64,000 nt of DNA from Citrus sinensis (Eukaryota > Streptophyta > Magnoliopsida > Sapindales > Rutaceae): contig NC_068559.1 in NCBI RefSeq assembly GCF_022201045.2, positions 4,810,501-4,874,500 of the forward strand, in the 5' to 3' direction. The notes beneath the pieces are model-generated. The model did no database searches and was not told where the DNA came from. It saw only the letters and a program-made list of their open reading frames with translations. The position numbers and the translations under genes are program-made. Positions within the stretch are counted from its first letter, which is position 1. Each line of letters begins with the position of its first letter. Of the stretch, positions 28,164-48,050 are shown piece by piece.

Positions 28164-29855
28164 AGGCATGAAGAATAATGCTTAAAGAATTTTAATACAA
28201 AAATAATAATATAGCCGCACACTTTTGTATACACTTTTGTATGAACTGACGTGACATAACGTGATTAGTTGAATGAAAATATAAAATTATGAAACAAATC
28301 ATGTGGATCATGTACATTCAACTAATTAGTTATTTCACATCAGTATATTAAGATCTTCTTATATTTTGAGTTCTCCTGAACTTTTAAACATTGTATATCA
28401 TATGTCTCTCGTAATAATGTATAAATATGATCTAACTTCTTTAATTCCTTTATATAAAATATTTTTATGCATGAGTTCTCGACTATATATTATGTTAATA
28501 TGGTGCCATGTCTCTTTTAATACCATTTTGCCAGATAACTAATATCTGTCTCTAGAAATTTAAATCACTTTCATTTTAATTTTATAATTCAGTCCCGATA
28601 AATTTACAATTTTTATGTTGGCCTCTTCAAGTTTATAGCTTTTTCTATAATAACCCCGCTAGACCAAAAGGATCTGCCTTTACTTATAAAAGTATTAATC
28701 AACATCATCTGTTGATGATTGTTTGCAAATTATGATTGGATATAAAGAAGACATGGCTTTCCAACTCTATATATAAATAGAAACAAAAGTATAGCAGCGA
28801 TAGAATCAGGATCAATGAGATGGTAGATTTCATAACTTATAAAATTATCTTTTATTATTTTATTTTACCATTCAATAAATGAATGACAGATAGTACCTAA
28901 ATACTAATTAGGATATTGATTAAAAAGCTTATCGTTATTCAAAAGAATCTTAGTGCTAAGCTGAATTATGTCGATTGCTTCTTATAATCTTATGTAACCA
29001 CATATAATTAAGATTTAATTACATCATAATATTTTTATCCAATAAATGCTGATCACAATATCATAAAAAGCTCACCATAAACCTCATCCAACAGAATCCA
29101 AATCGAATAGGAAGGCTTTGCAAAATCAAATGCATTCTCCTTGGTGACGAAAACCGAAGACTTCTTAATTTTGTACTAGTTATTTACTTGCCATCAATAT
29201 TTTCTTTATATTTGCTCAAATTGACCCCCCCGTTTGCATGATTTCTTTGTTACATCACATCGATTTCAATAATTTTATTATAATGCGTGCCCATTCTTTT
29301 AAATTGCTTGTGTTTGTACATACATTGAGTAGCGTGTAGATTTGGGAATAACTCATGTTAAAGTTTTAAACTTTTAATGTGCTAGGAGTACAAAAAAGCA
29401 ATTCTTCATTTATTTTTCCTATATTTAATTTTACGTTGAGTTTGTTTCTAAATTACGTATATTTGAGAGTATTTTTGCTTTATTTAATAAAACACTAAAA
29501 AATTAAAAGATGTCATACATTATAATATTCTCATCTTATGTACACTAATATAGAAACTTTTGTAATATATAGATAAAGTATTTATAGTTTTTTCTATTTA
29601 CTATTTTACTTCTTATCATATCATCTTCTAAAATTGTTCCATTTTCTTTCCGCAACCCTGTATATATTCTCTCCATATTTTTCTCCAAACCATTCGAATT
29701 TCGAAACACCAATTAGACCCTTGCCCCTTACATATAAACAAAAATTCCAAAACCAGATCTCTTTTAATTAATTAACACATCAACGAAGAAAAAAATAGTT
29801 TTAAAATTTTCGAAAACCGAAAGTGAATTGTAATTCAGGCAGCAAAAAGGGGACA
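28164..29855. other. AT-rich spacer between peptide genes 1 and 2
   Basis: No gene seen. It holds the imperfect inverted repeat at 28246-28343; the remainder is AT-rich with no recognisable element ends. Confidence 0.5.
28246..28343. repeat. Imperfect inverted repeat, MITE-like
   Basis: The left arm CTGACGTGACATAACGTGATTAGTTGAATG (28246-28275) pairs with 28315-28343, whose reverse complement reads CTGATGTGAAATAACTAATTAGTTGAATG. About 24 of 30 positions agree around a loop of about 40 nt. Outer ends and a target duplication were not identified. Confidence 0.6.
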
Positions 29856-30113
29856 ATGAGCGAAAGCAATTGTGTGGTTTTGATAACTGCAATGATATTA
29901 CTGATTTGCATGGGCAATTTGAAGGTGAGCCGAGGAGAAAATGCGAAGGCAGGAGACGATATAGATATGAAAGAATGTGTGAATCTATGCATGCCAATCT
30001 GTTTTCAGCAAACAAAAGGATCCGATCCTGCATGCGCTCTTGGCTGCCAACTTTTCTGTCACCAAATTGATGGCAATGATGGTAAAGGTGATATTACCGA
30101 TTTGTTTAGATAA
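29856..30113 (+). CDS. Small secreted Cys-rich peptide, CX3CX3C type (gene 2)
   Basis: 85 residues from the ATG at 29856; upstream in-frame codons lack an ATG. A signal peptide covers about residues 1-28 (CVVLITAMILLICMGNLKVS, with a cleavable end near SRGE). The mature peptide has CVNLCMPIC, an 11-residue spacer and CALGCQLFC, the same CX3CX3C...CX3CX3C spacing as gene 1 but with little other identity. No intron. Function is unknown; by analogy it is a secreted peptide. The two genes look like diverged tandem duplicates kept under Cys-pattern constraint. Confidence 0.8.
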   Translation: MSESNCVVLITAMILLICMGNLKVSRGENAKAGDDIDMKECVNLCMPICFQQTKGSDPACALGCQLFCHQIDGNDGKGDITDLFR

Positions 30114-30798
30114 TTAATTAAATAAATAAAATCTCCCCTATTTAACTTTTTCACGAAAAAAAAAAAAATTATATCAATGGTGAGAGTGACTGTGGGATAT
30201 CAACACATGCTATTCAGTTCATTTATAAGAAGAAAAAAGTGTAGCTTCACCAATTATTCAGTTAGCTTTTACTGTATTTTTAAAGATTATGTCAATGAGA
30301 AGCTATGTCCTCGTACATTCATTTTTATTAAAATTTTTATTTATTTATGTCTTATTTGTTGCATATTAGATTTGCTTGACTTTTAAGTTATGTAAGCCAT
30401 AAATGTGATTTTACCAATGAAAAAAAGTCAGATTCAACCGTTAGCTAGCTACTAAAATAATAACGACGACATAAGTGTTTTGAATAATTCTTAAAATATA
30501 AAAATTAATACCATAACTGCTCAAATTGTAAGGATTAAATAAATATTTAAGACTATTTAATCAAAATCTCAAACTAATTTTCTTTCCTTTTCATCACAAA
30601 GATGATAAGAAAGGGAAGAAGATGCATCAAAATAATATAATTGAAAAAAATATTACTCCAAAAAAAAATTCAATTAAATCATATTGAAAGAAAATGCAGC
30701 ATAGAAGCCATGAAAATAAATACAGACATCGCGAGCCAACACAACATCAAAATTAAATTTAAGCTGCAGTTTATATTTTGAAAATTAAAATAAATTTA
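30114..30798. other. AT-rich spacer between peptide gene 2 and tRNA-Cys
   Basis: No gene or element recognised. Confidence 0.5.
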
Positions 30799-30869
30799 GG
30801 GCCCAACCGGGTTCGAACCGGTGACCTCTTGATCTGCAGTCAAATGCTCTACCACTGAGCTATGGACCC
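30799..30869 (-). tRNA. trnC-GCA: tRNA-Cys (GCA)
   Basis: Reading the minus strand, the acceptor arm GGGTCCA pairs with TGGGCCC, with one G-T pair. The D-arm box is TAGCTCAGTGGTAGAGCA, the anticodon loop CTGCAGA carries GCA on a TTTGA/TCAAG stem, and the T arm is ACCGGTTCGAACCCGGT. It is 71 nt with no intron; CCA is not encoded, as in nuclear genes. Both the A and B boxes match consensus. On the minus strand a TTT run follows within about 20 nt of the 3' end, a possible Pol III stop. Confidence 0.97.
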
Positions 30870-31046
30870 AGTTGGCTGTATTCGCTTCCTTTTTAAATAT
30901 ATAACCAATACGAAATACATTCTCTAGTTTTTAAAAGACATTCCGATCCATTTATTATTAATCATGCAAGAAAAAATTTAGTAACTGTATGTCGTATTTG
31001 AGTTACATGTTTTTTTTCATATATCTTTTAAAATATTTCTTGCATT

Positions 31047-31617
31047 TACATATTCTCTCTCTAGATTTTTCCACAAAATTTTCCTCTGAAAACTCTTTAT
31101 CGTTTCCTTACCAAAATCCTGAAGAGGGAGCTCTTTCTCTCCTTCTTCAGTGGCCTTTCCTTTCCTTTTTTGTTTTTTGTTACAGCCTCCTCATCCTTAT
31201 GGATTGAGGATGGATGTCTTGTTTTAGCCTCCTCCACTTTCAGGTGTGAGGATGCAAGATCTACTTCAGTTTCTTCCTCCTTCAGCTATGAGTAAGATTG
31301 CTATGTGGGATCAATTTTTATAAAAAAATCTAGTTTGGTACCAGTTGGAAACTCTAACTATGTTGATAGATATTGCACCAAAAGAGTCAGGGGATCACGA
31401 TTGGAGCTTGAACTATCTCTGTACTGTGCTTTTAATTCATGGATATATAGAAGCGTTTCTTCTTGGTCTTCAGTATGGTTTTATGGGTTAATCCAATTGG
31501 TCTCCATAATTTGATCTCTGTCATATGTACTAATGATGTGGTACGTGCGAATATTATTGTACTGTTGTTATTTGTTTAATGAAATATTACATTTTCCTGT
31601 CAAAAAAAAATAAATTT
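31047..31617 (+). mobile_element. Poly(A)-tailed retro-insertion, about 570 bp
   Basis: It is flanked by a perfect 12-bp direct repeat ATTTCTTGCATT (31035-31046 and 31618-31629). The right end is TTTAATGAAATATTACATTTTCCTGTC followed by a short A-rich tail. The left flank CTTTTAAAAT resembles an L1-type nick site (TTTT/AA). Together these fit target-primed reverse transcription, by a 5'-truncated LINE or a retrocopied transcript. No reverse transcriptase is visible, and the open frames inside are not recognised. Confidence 0.55.
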
Positions 31618-31629
31618 ATTTCTTGCATT

Positions 31630-32314
31630 AGCAACTCGAATTATGATCAATTTGGTGCAAATATCAATGAATAATTTTTTAAAATAAGACAGATATTACG
31701 TAGTTTCAATTGGATTAAAAAAGAAGATCAACACGGTAACTCTAAACCCAACACAATTAATAAACACACGGCACATATTTAATACTATTAATAATAATTA
31801 TATCATTTAAAATGCATCCAGATGTGTTCATTGGTCTTGTTAACGTGGAATTGATGTATCTCATCACAAATTGCCACCCCGACAGAATTATTCACGTCCT
31901 TTGCACATGTATATTACTAGTAATGTTTATTTATTTATTTATTTTTGCATGTAAATCAACATCACTTGTGTCTTCGAGTAAAGGACGTTGGCCCGTTCCC
32001 AATAGTCTTTTTTTTTTTTTTTTTTTGATCTTCATCTTTTTAAAGTGAAAAATCTATTACTTGCCATCAATACGATAATCTCTGTCAATATTCTTTGAAA
32101 ACGCTACGATTGTAATTTTGTAAGCCTTGCGTTCTCCATGTTTTGTTCCAATCCAAATGAAAAGCATAAACACAATCTTTTCCTTATTCATGTTCATTTT
32201 CTACCATATAGCGTCAAATTATTATTTCTTGACACTCCTCACCACTACTCAAACAGACTCATCACAAAAATGGATCAATTAATTCTATAATCAAACCAAA
32301 AGGTTGAGCTTACG
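31630..32314. other. AT-rich spacer
   Basis: Contains a T19-like homopolymer near 32008-32026; no gene seen. Confidence 0.5.
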
Positions 32315-32554
32315 ATGATCGCCAAAACCAAAACAAAAATCCTTGGCATGGGTTGTATTGATGGGGAAAGCAGCTAAAGATCCAAAGTGTAACAAAAATT
32401 GCATGCAACAATGTATGAAATAGTAAAAGTTAGCCAGCCTTCATGCGAAGCTGCCTGTGAAAGCCATTGCAGTCCCACTGCCACCAAAGAAGACGACAAT
32501 ATGGAGTGTTACCTAGGAAACGAAACCAAAACCGAAACAAGCTTGATTAATTAA
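32315..32554 (+). pseudogene. Broken CX3CX3C Cys-rich peptide gene (gene 3)
   Basis: A third relic of the family. After an ATG at 32315 the frame must shift to reach CNKNCMQQC (near 32388-32413), which is followed at once by TAG and TAA. A further shift reaches CEAACESHC (32444-32470) and a stop at 32552-32554. Both CX3CX3C half-sites are therefore still readable, but in different frames, with at least one stop and two indels. The signal-peptide region is poorly kept. It is unlikely to make a peptide. Confidence 0.7.
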
Positions 32555-35067
32555 ATACCCTAACCCTAATATGAAAGTAATTGATAATTAATTTCAACAA
32601 TAATCAAGAAAATATATACCTAATGACGATCAAAGGTCATAAACCAGCTTAATTATATTAAACTTTGGTGATTAATTTTCCCTTTTAAATCTTTATTCGA
32701 TTAGATGTATTGATCATGTGCACGCATGCATGGATCAGCCAGTGTACAATGTGCCTTTTTTTAGTGGTGTGGTGTGTAGAGCAAACAGTGAAATCATCTC
32801 CAATTACCTCTAATAATGTTGCAGATAAATGTGATGTTTAGAGATAACTTCGATCCTTTTTACTGATATAATAATGAGTTTGGTTTATCTTATCATAAAA
32901 ATCTCATTATTGTAATCTTGTACCACTATATATAAAGTAATATTTTACATCAATGAAATTGATTCTTTTCTCAATATTTCTTATATGTGTTGGTTTGTTA
33001 CTTGTAGCTTTTCTTTTCCCCCCCTTTTTTTTAGTATGTGATATCATTGAAATCATGTCTTCACATTTTTGTTGATAGCTAATTCGATCTTAGAAATAAA
33101 TTAAAGTACTTGTTGTACATGCTTCAAGCATACATGTTCAATGGCTCATCTTCTATGCCCCATTTTTTTGTTATATAATTGACGCGGTGGGTAATAAAAA
33201 GGAAGAGTATTTCTTGTTGTCTAACCTTAAGAAGTAGAGGCTAATTAATAGTTTAATCACTTTGTCGTCAAGTAATTTTAGAAGAAGTGAGAATTGAATG
33301 TCAATCTAATTCAAATGACTTAATAACTTGAGAGATTTAAAAATAATGTTTGACATTGACGTTACAAATAACAAAATTATCAAGAAAAAAAAATAAATGA
33401 GAAGTTTTATTAATTTAACAGGTGAATATGATAATAATAAAATCTTTACTATATGTAGCAATAAGATAAATTCACTTCTTAAGTTAACTCAAATGAAAAA
33501 AAAAAATATTGAATAACAATCAAACCATTATACATTTTTAAACGGGTTACTGTTTGTTTTGGCAATTTTACGGCCATTTTGGGCTAAAACCTACATCAAA
33601 AGTCCTTCAAGATTTTATTGCTTAATCTAAATTTGGTAATTTAGGGCACAAATACAGAAGATATGGGTACAAAACTGCAAAGTGATCCCATTGCAGAAAC
33701 TCTCATGGGACTGGTTCAACTTGCAACCCTAAATCTAAAATTGACCAAACATATAACATCAAAAGGCATATTGACTATTTTCAATAAGGGTATATTTGTT
33801 TGCTTTTAACATTTTAAGGAAAGAATGATGCCACAGTGTGCATCGAGGATCTAGTTTAAATGTTACATTATCATGTTGACTTACCACTTTATAAAATATG
33901 TTATTTGTGCACTATAAGCAAACTAGTCCATAAGAGGCTCCTCTCAAATTGAGCTATTATTTTCTTACAAAGCTGCCTAAATAACTCTATTAGTTCAGAC
34001 CTCATATATTTATACTTAGATTTATCTTCAAATATTAGATGAGAATTAGAGTTTTTTTTTTTTTTTTTTAATGCATGCGCAAGATGACTGGAACCTTCTG
34101 AAAAGGAGAATATTTATATATACAAATTACATACTCTTACACAAATTTTGAAAAGAACATATATTAGACTAATGATACAACTCAACTGCATCAATTTAAA
34201 TAAAGAGAAATTGTATTCCTAATATTATTCTAATTTTTTATTTTACATACAAAAAAGAATGCTAATGTCATCTCAGATAATTTTACACAATTTATACAAG
34301 TTTATATTTATTTGTTAAATTGAAGTAAAAAACAATTAAATGGATAAACATAAAAATATAAAATTCTAGATACCCTACACGTCCCTTTCTATCATTTTAT
34401 TAAACAAGCTCGGGGCTAGCATGCGCCACTAGGTACATATATTACTTAAACATAGTACCTACGCAATCTAAAACTTATTTATTTATTTGTGCATATAATT
34501 ACTTTTAATTATTTATTGGGATTATCCTATCTTTTTATTTTTTATTTTTCAACGTTTTTGGCTTTTACCCCAAAGATCCCCAACCGAAATCGCGCGGCTC
34601 AGAAACAGTGAAATCATCAAACTATGCGCTGTGTTCCACATGTGTAGGTTAGCAAACGGACGATACAAAATTCTACCTTGCGCCCACATTGAATGTTGCT
34701 CAAAAAAACCTAGGCAAAAAGAACTCCACCTCTTCTCTCTCTCTCTTGGGGCTTGGTTCTTTTGAAGGCAAATCTTTTCAAAGTCTCTAGGAGAAATTAC
34801 CAGGTTCTGTTCTTTTCTGTTTACATTTTTGTTACTAGTATCAGTTTCTTTGCTTTAATGTTAGCTTCAATTCACAAGCAAGGAAAACCCTTATAAGTTC
34901 TCCTCACTTCAATTCTTTTTCTAGGGTTTTCATTTGCAAATACCCACTTGAGTGTTTCGTTGTAACTTCAACAATTAATTGAACAATGTCATGAGTTTGA
35001 GTTGTAGTCTTAGGTTACTGGGTTTAGTTATGAGATTGTTGTAATTGTGGAAATTTTGTTGTTTTAG
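32555..35067. other. Long AT-rich spacer and ELF6 5' flank
   Basis: About 2.5 kb with no gene. The last about 350 bp contain a (CT)6 run at 34735-34747 and probably the ELF6 leader, with a possible leader intron (donor near 34803, acceptor near 35065). That intron is a guess. Confidence 0.45.
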
Positions 35068-43465
<8,398 letters not shown>

Positions 43466-44353
43466 AGATATCCTGTAAATTACGCTGGTATTGTAAAATA
43501 TGGCCACGGGAAATGAAGATTCTGGGGCCAAAGAGGCATTCAGAATCATGTACTATATACAGAACTCTTTTTGAGTGTTGTTTCTTAAATATAGTTTAGG
43601 GGTTAGGCCGATCACTTTCTTAGGGCGCATTCTTCAAATTATTTGAATGCAGTGGTAGTTGAAAAGCCTTCTCTTTTTTATCTTTCTGGAATTTTTCATG
43701 TTATTTTTTCGTTTTTGGATAAGGAAGGGAAGGTTTCCAGAAAGATTTGTTCAAATCATTTTAGCTTCATAGATTGATTGTCTAGATTGGTCTTCATTTT
43801 TAAGCAGGGAATGAAGAAAGGATATGGATGCCGACCGTCATTCATATTGTATCCAAGGGTTGGGAAGATGTCTCTTTTTTTTTTTTTTCAATTGGAATGT
43901 GGCAATGTGGATTGTGGAAGATGGCATAATGAGTCTGTTGTAATTTTGACAATGGGTCAAAAGCAGGACATCAATTCTAAAACAATGTCTTCCTCTTTGT
44001 CCTTTGACATTTTTTAAATGATTTCCTTCGTGTTTTGTTGACAAAATTGAATATATAAGCACCCCTTTATGCACAAGTCCTAAATGTCTTTTCTTGAATT
44101 TACCGTATTTGTCATAAAGCAATAGATAAGAATTGTGTAAAGTCCAGAACTCTCTTCTAGTTTCCGAGTGATTCTTTGCTTACTCCTCTAATCTTTCTTG
44201 TGCAAGCTTGTTGAATATATGAATTTTCTTTCTAAATTATCCACAACGAGCTTAAAGCAATCTAACTTCGTAGCATTCACCTTTCATCCACATTGATTCG
44301 TAACTGAAAGCATATGAGAAGCAAAATTTTCAACCATTAGATAGAGGCAAACT
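43466..44353. other. ELF6 3' flank and spacer
   Basis: Contains the ELF6 3' untranslated region. No gene or element recognised before the hairpin at 44354. Confidence 0.55.
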
Positions 44354-44460
44354 CTATCTTACATGCATGTAAGATACATGTCTCTCACATGAATAGTGTA
44401 TATGTGGGACCCATACACTATTCATGTGAGAGGCATGTATCTTACATGCATGTAAGATAG
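44354..44460. repeat. 48-bp near-perfect inverted repeat (foldback, MITE-like)
   Basis: The left arm at 44354-44401 and right arm at 44413-44460 are reverse complements at 47 of 48 positions (one T/C difference) around an 11-nt loop. Each arm contains its own palindrome TTACATGCATGTAA with RY (CATGCA) motifs. TTAGATAGA occurs on both sides (44337-44345 and 44469-44477) and may be a target duplication. A transcript would fold into a long hairpin. It lies 315 bp upstream of the acetyltransferase ATG. Confidence 0.92.
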
Positions 44461-44647
44461 GGGATCCCTTAGATAGATAGAGGGTGGTGTTAAACAAATT
44501 TTTGTATTACTTAGTTAAACACATGGCGGTTTATGGTAATGCCACGTCTCACATTTTTTTCATTTTACTTATCTTTACTATAATAATTAAAGTCATGATA
44601 ATATTTATTTATTACTGAAGGAAAAACAAAAAAAAAACAAAAAATGG

Positions 44648-44653
44648 CACGTG
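44648..44653 (+). promoter_or_regulatory. G-box in the NATA-like promoter
   Basis: CACGTG within GGCACGTGTGC, about 20 bp upstream of the TATA box. G-boxes bind bHLH/bZIP factors such as MYC2, which fits the jasmonate induction of Arabidopsis NATA1; regulation here is inferred. Confidence 0.55.
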
Positions 44654-44667
44654 TGCAATAATTATGA

Positions 44668-44676
44668 TTTATAAAA
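44668..44676 (+). promoter_or_regulatory. TATA box of the NATA-like gene
   Basis: TTTATAAAA, about 100 bp upstream of the ATG; followed by a (CT)n leader tract at 44733-44755. Confidence 0.7.
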
Positions 44677-44732
44677 CCCAGCTCATTCATTCATGCAAAA
44701 GCAAAACCACAATACAAATACAATCAGTCATT

Positions 44733-44755
44733 TCTCTCTCTCTCTCTCTCTCTCT
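44733..44755 (+). repeat. (CT)n microsatellite in the NATA-like 5' leader
   Basis: About 11 CT units just upstream of the ATG at 44776. CT-rich leaders are common in plant genes and can affect transcription. Confidence 0.85.
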
Positions 44756-44757
44756 AG

Positions 44758-45489
<732 letters not shown>

Positions 45490-48050
45490 AAGATGGCTTA
45501 GGGAATTTGTTGACGCTTGTTGTTTGATGGTGGTTCGCTAATTGTGCCCTTTTGTTTTCTCTAACTGGGGACAGTGAATTTCAAGGCTTTACTTTTTGAG
45601 GTTGTAGTGTAATGGATGTGTTTACTATATTATTAATCAAATGTATTGGATTACGTGCCTTTGTTTGTTGTTCCAATCATTGTCATTATGCTTATGAAGT
45701 TGTAGCTTTTGTTTGTTTCAATTTAGTAATACCGAATGGTTTTTGTATCATTACTCAGATTCTTTTCTCAAATTATGGTTATGGGGAGGAAAGGTTATTT
45801 TCAGTGTTAGCCTCATTTAGTGAATGTAAGGGAATGAGACAGCAGGGTTCCGGGGTTGGGTAGTTTGGGATGTATCTAGGGACCCCTAACAAGGAATTCG
45901 GCACCTTTTAATGTGGGAAGGGGTACGGACAAACCCCATATATGTCCAAACCCGAAGGATGGGGTTTATCTGTGTTAGTTAAGAATATGGTCTATTCACA
46001 TTTGATTAAGTCTGTTTCCTTTTTTAATAACTGCTCAGCCCCTCACTGATACTTTGCCACAACTTGCGGAGCATTAGACTATTTTTCTAGGAGCGAGGAA
46101 GGGAGAGAAGAGTAAAAGGAATAATTAGAGGAAGCAGAAGGGAAGGCTGAAATGAAAGGACAGTGATGTTACTTCCTTTTGCCTGTCTTTTAATAAAAGA
46201 TGATAACTTGGTTGCATATGTTTGTCTATTTGAATAGGATTAGCAGACCGGTTCAAGACCAAGTTTTAGGTTGATTGTTAAATTATCTGAGCCCTTGAAC
46301 ATGCTAGTTTATATAACTCATTTAGCGGATATACACAGTTTAGGTTTATCAACTCCATCTAGTTTAGAAATTGGCTGAGCCCCTGAGCACGCTTCAGCTG
46401 GGCTCAAGCTGCTCAACTGAGTGGCCTCAGCTTGAACATATTGAATAGAAGTGGTGATTTGTTCATGCTTCTGTAGCAGCCAAGGTTGGTTACTGGTTGG
46501 TCACTAAACTCGGTTATTAGAGATGAGATTTTTCATGATGGACCTAGTTTGTGACAGGCAAACGCTTTCGTTTTGTCAAACTTGGCTGGGAAGTCTTAAG
46601 TGTAATCTGATTCATAATTCTGATTGGAGCAATTGAAATATGGTTTGGTTATTCTTCCGGCGGGCTTGACATTTTAACCGATTAGTGGGAAAGCAGGATA
46701 TTCATATCAATCTCGGTCAAAATTTCAATTCGCTTCCAGGATAAGGCAGGCAAAAGGAATTGTATCCATGATCCATTCTGTACTCGTACAGCCATTTCCA
46801 AATGCAATTACATCAGCCGTTGCAGACTGCCTCATTTCGTTTGAACCGAACAAAGTCAATTATCTTTCTTGCTGCATCATGGCTGAGCTGAGGTTTTTAA
46901 AAGTCTCACGTTAACAACTGCAGATGTGTCACGGGTTGCTTGCTCTTGTGTCTAATGGCAGTCAAAATTGATACCCTTGTAATACAGCCTAGAGATTTAT
47001 TTATTTATTTTTATTAATTGAGAATCTCAAATGATACGGTTATAACATAAGCTAAAGTCTATCGAGAACATAACTCAAAAATTAAATACCAATGAGTGGC
47101 GAGACATTTATTCTCGTATTACTCTATAAGCATTTATTACATAAGTTTTGATAAAAATAATATTTAGTATTTTTTTAAAAAGATAATTATTTCATAAGCT
47201 TCTTTCACTTTTGCAGCGGTTTTTAAAAGTAAGTAATTCCCTACTTTTAATGACCAACCTACAAGATAAGTCATTATATGTTTTTAAAATTCTTATTATA
47301 ACCCTAATATTTTAACAAAAAGATAATTATATATATATTTTTTTCATAAATCCTTATATATAAATAAAACACAGTTTAAATTTATATATATTTTAGTCAT
47401 TATAATTATAAAATATTACTTTTGTAGCAAAATTTATCAAACAAATATTTTTTAAACTCACAACTAGTACAATAATATAGTTTACTAAATACTAATTTTT
47501 TTTAATTAATAATGTATCCTATTCACACAATATAAATAATTTATTTCATCAATTACCACAATCTAAATTAGCCTTTAGTCTCGGGTTGAGGGACTCGAAC
47601 CGGGATATTTGGTAGGGCACCATCTGCAACCAGCCAAAGCCTGGTGGCTTATTGACTTTAATTAGATGAAAAATATGGCGAAGTCAGAAAATTTACCGCT
47701 TCAACTTCGTGTCCATCATTATATTTACATATTTACATTGATGATGAGAAAGATTGTTCATTAATGGCCAGGCCAAAACTCTGCGTTTTACCAACCAAAA
47801 CTCTGAAAACCAGTAGTCTTTTTTCTTTTCTTCTAAATTTGCTTTTCTTAAACTCACCAAACAGACAAGAACTATGTGCGCTCTGATGACAAAGACCAGA
47901 CTGCAAGGCTCCCAGTCATCAGATTCTTCACAACAACAACAACAACAACAAAACATAAATTAAAAACCCAAAAAACAAACAATTAGTGCTCAATTTAATG
48001 CGCAAAATAATCTCTGCCAATTCAATCAATCTCGAAAAACACACAATCCC
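45490..48050. other. Spacer between the acetyltransferase and the pseudokinase
   Basis: About 2.5 kb, with the acetyltransferase 3' untranslated region at its start. A tRNA-like fragment on the minus strand (about 47585-47660) may be a SINE head. 46980-47570 is extremely AT-rich. No gene seen. Confidence 0.5.
47585..47660 (-). repeat. tRNA-like fragment, possible SINE head
   Basis: On the minus strand GGTTCGAGTCC is a perfect Pol III B box, and about 35 nt upstream TTGGCTGGTTGCAGATGG weakly resembles an A box. The rest does not fold as a tRNA. No poly(A) tail or target duplication was identified. Confidence 0.35.

Noticed and set aside
29823-29855. Upstream extension of peptide gene 2
   Set aside because: No ATG in that part; the ATG at 29856 begins a good signal peptide.
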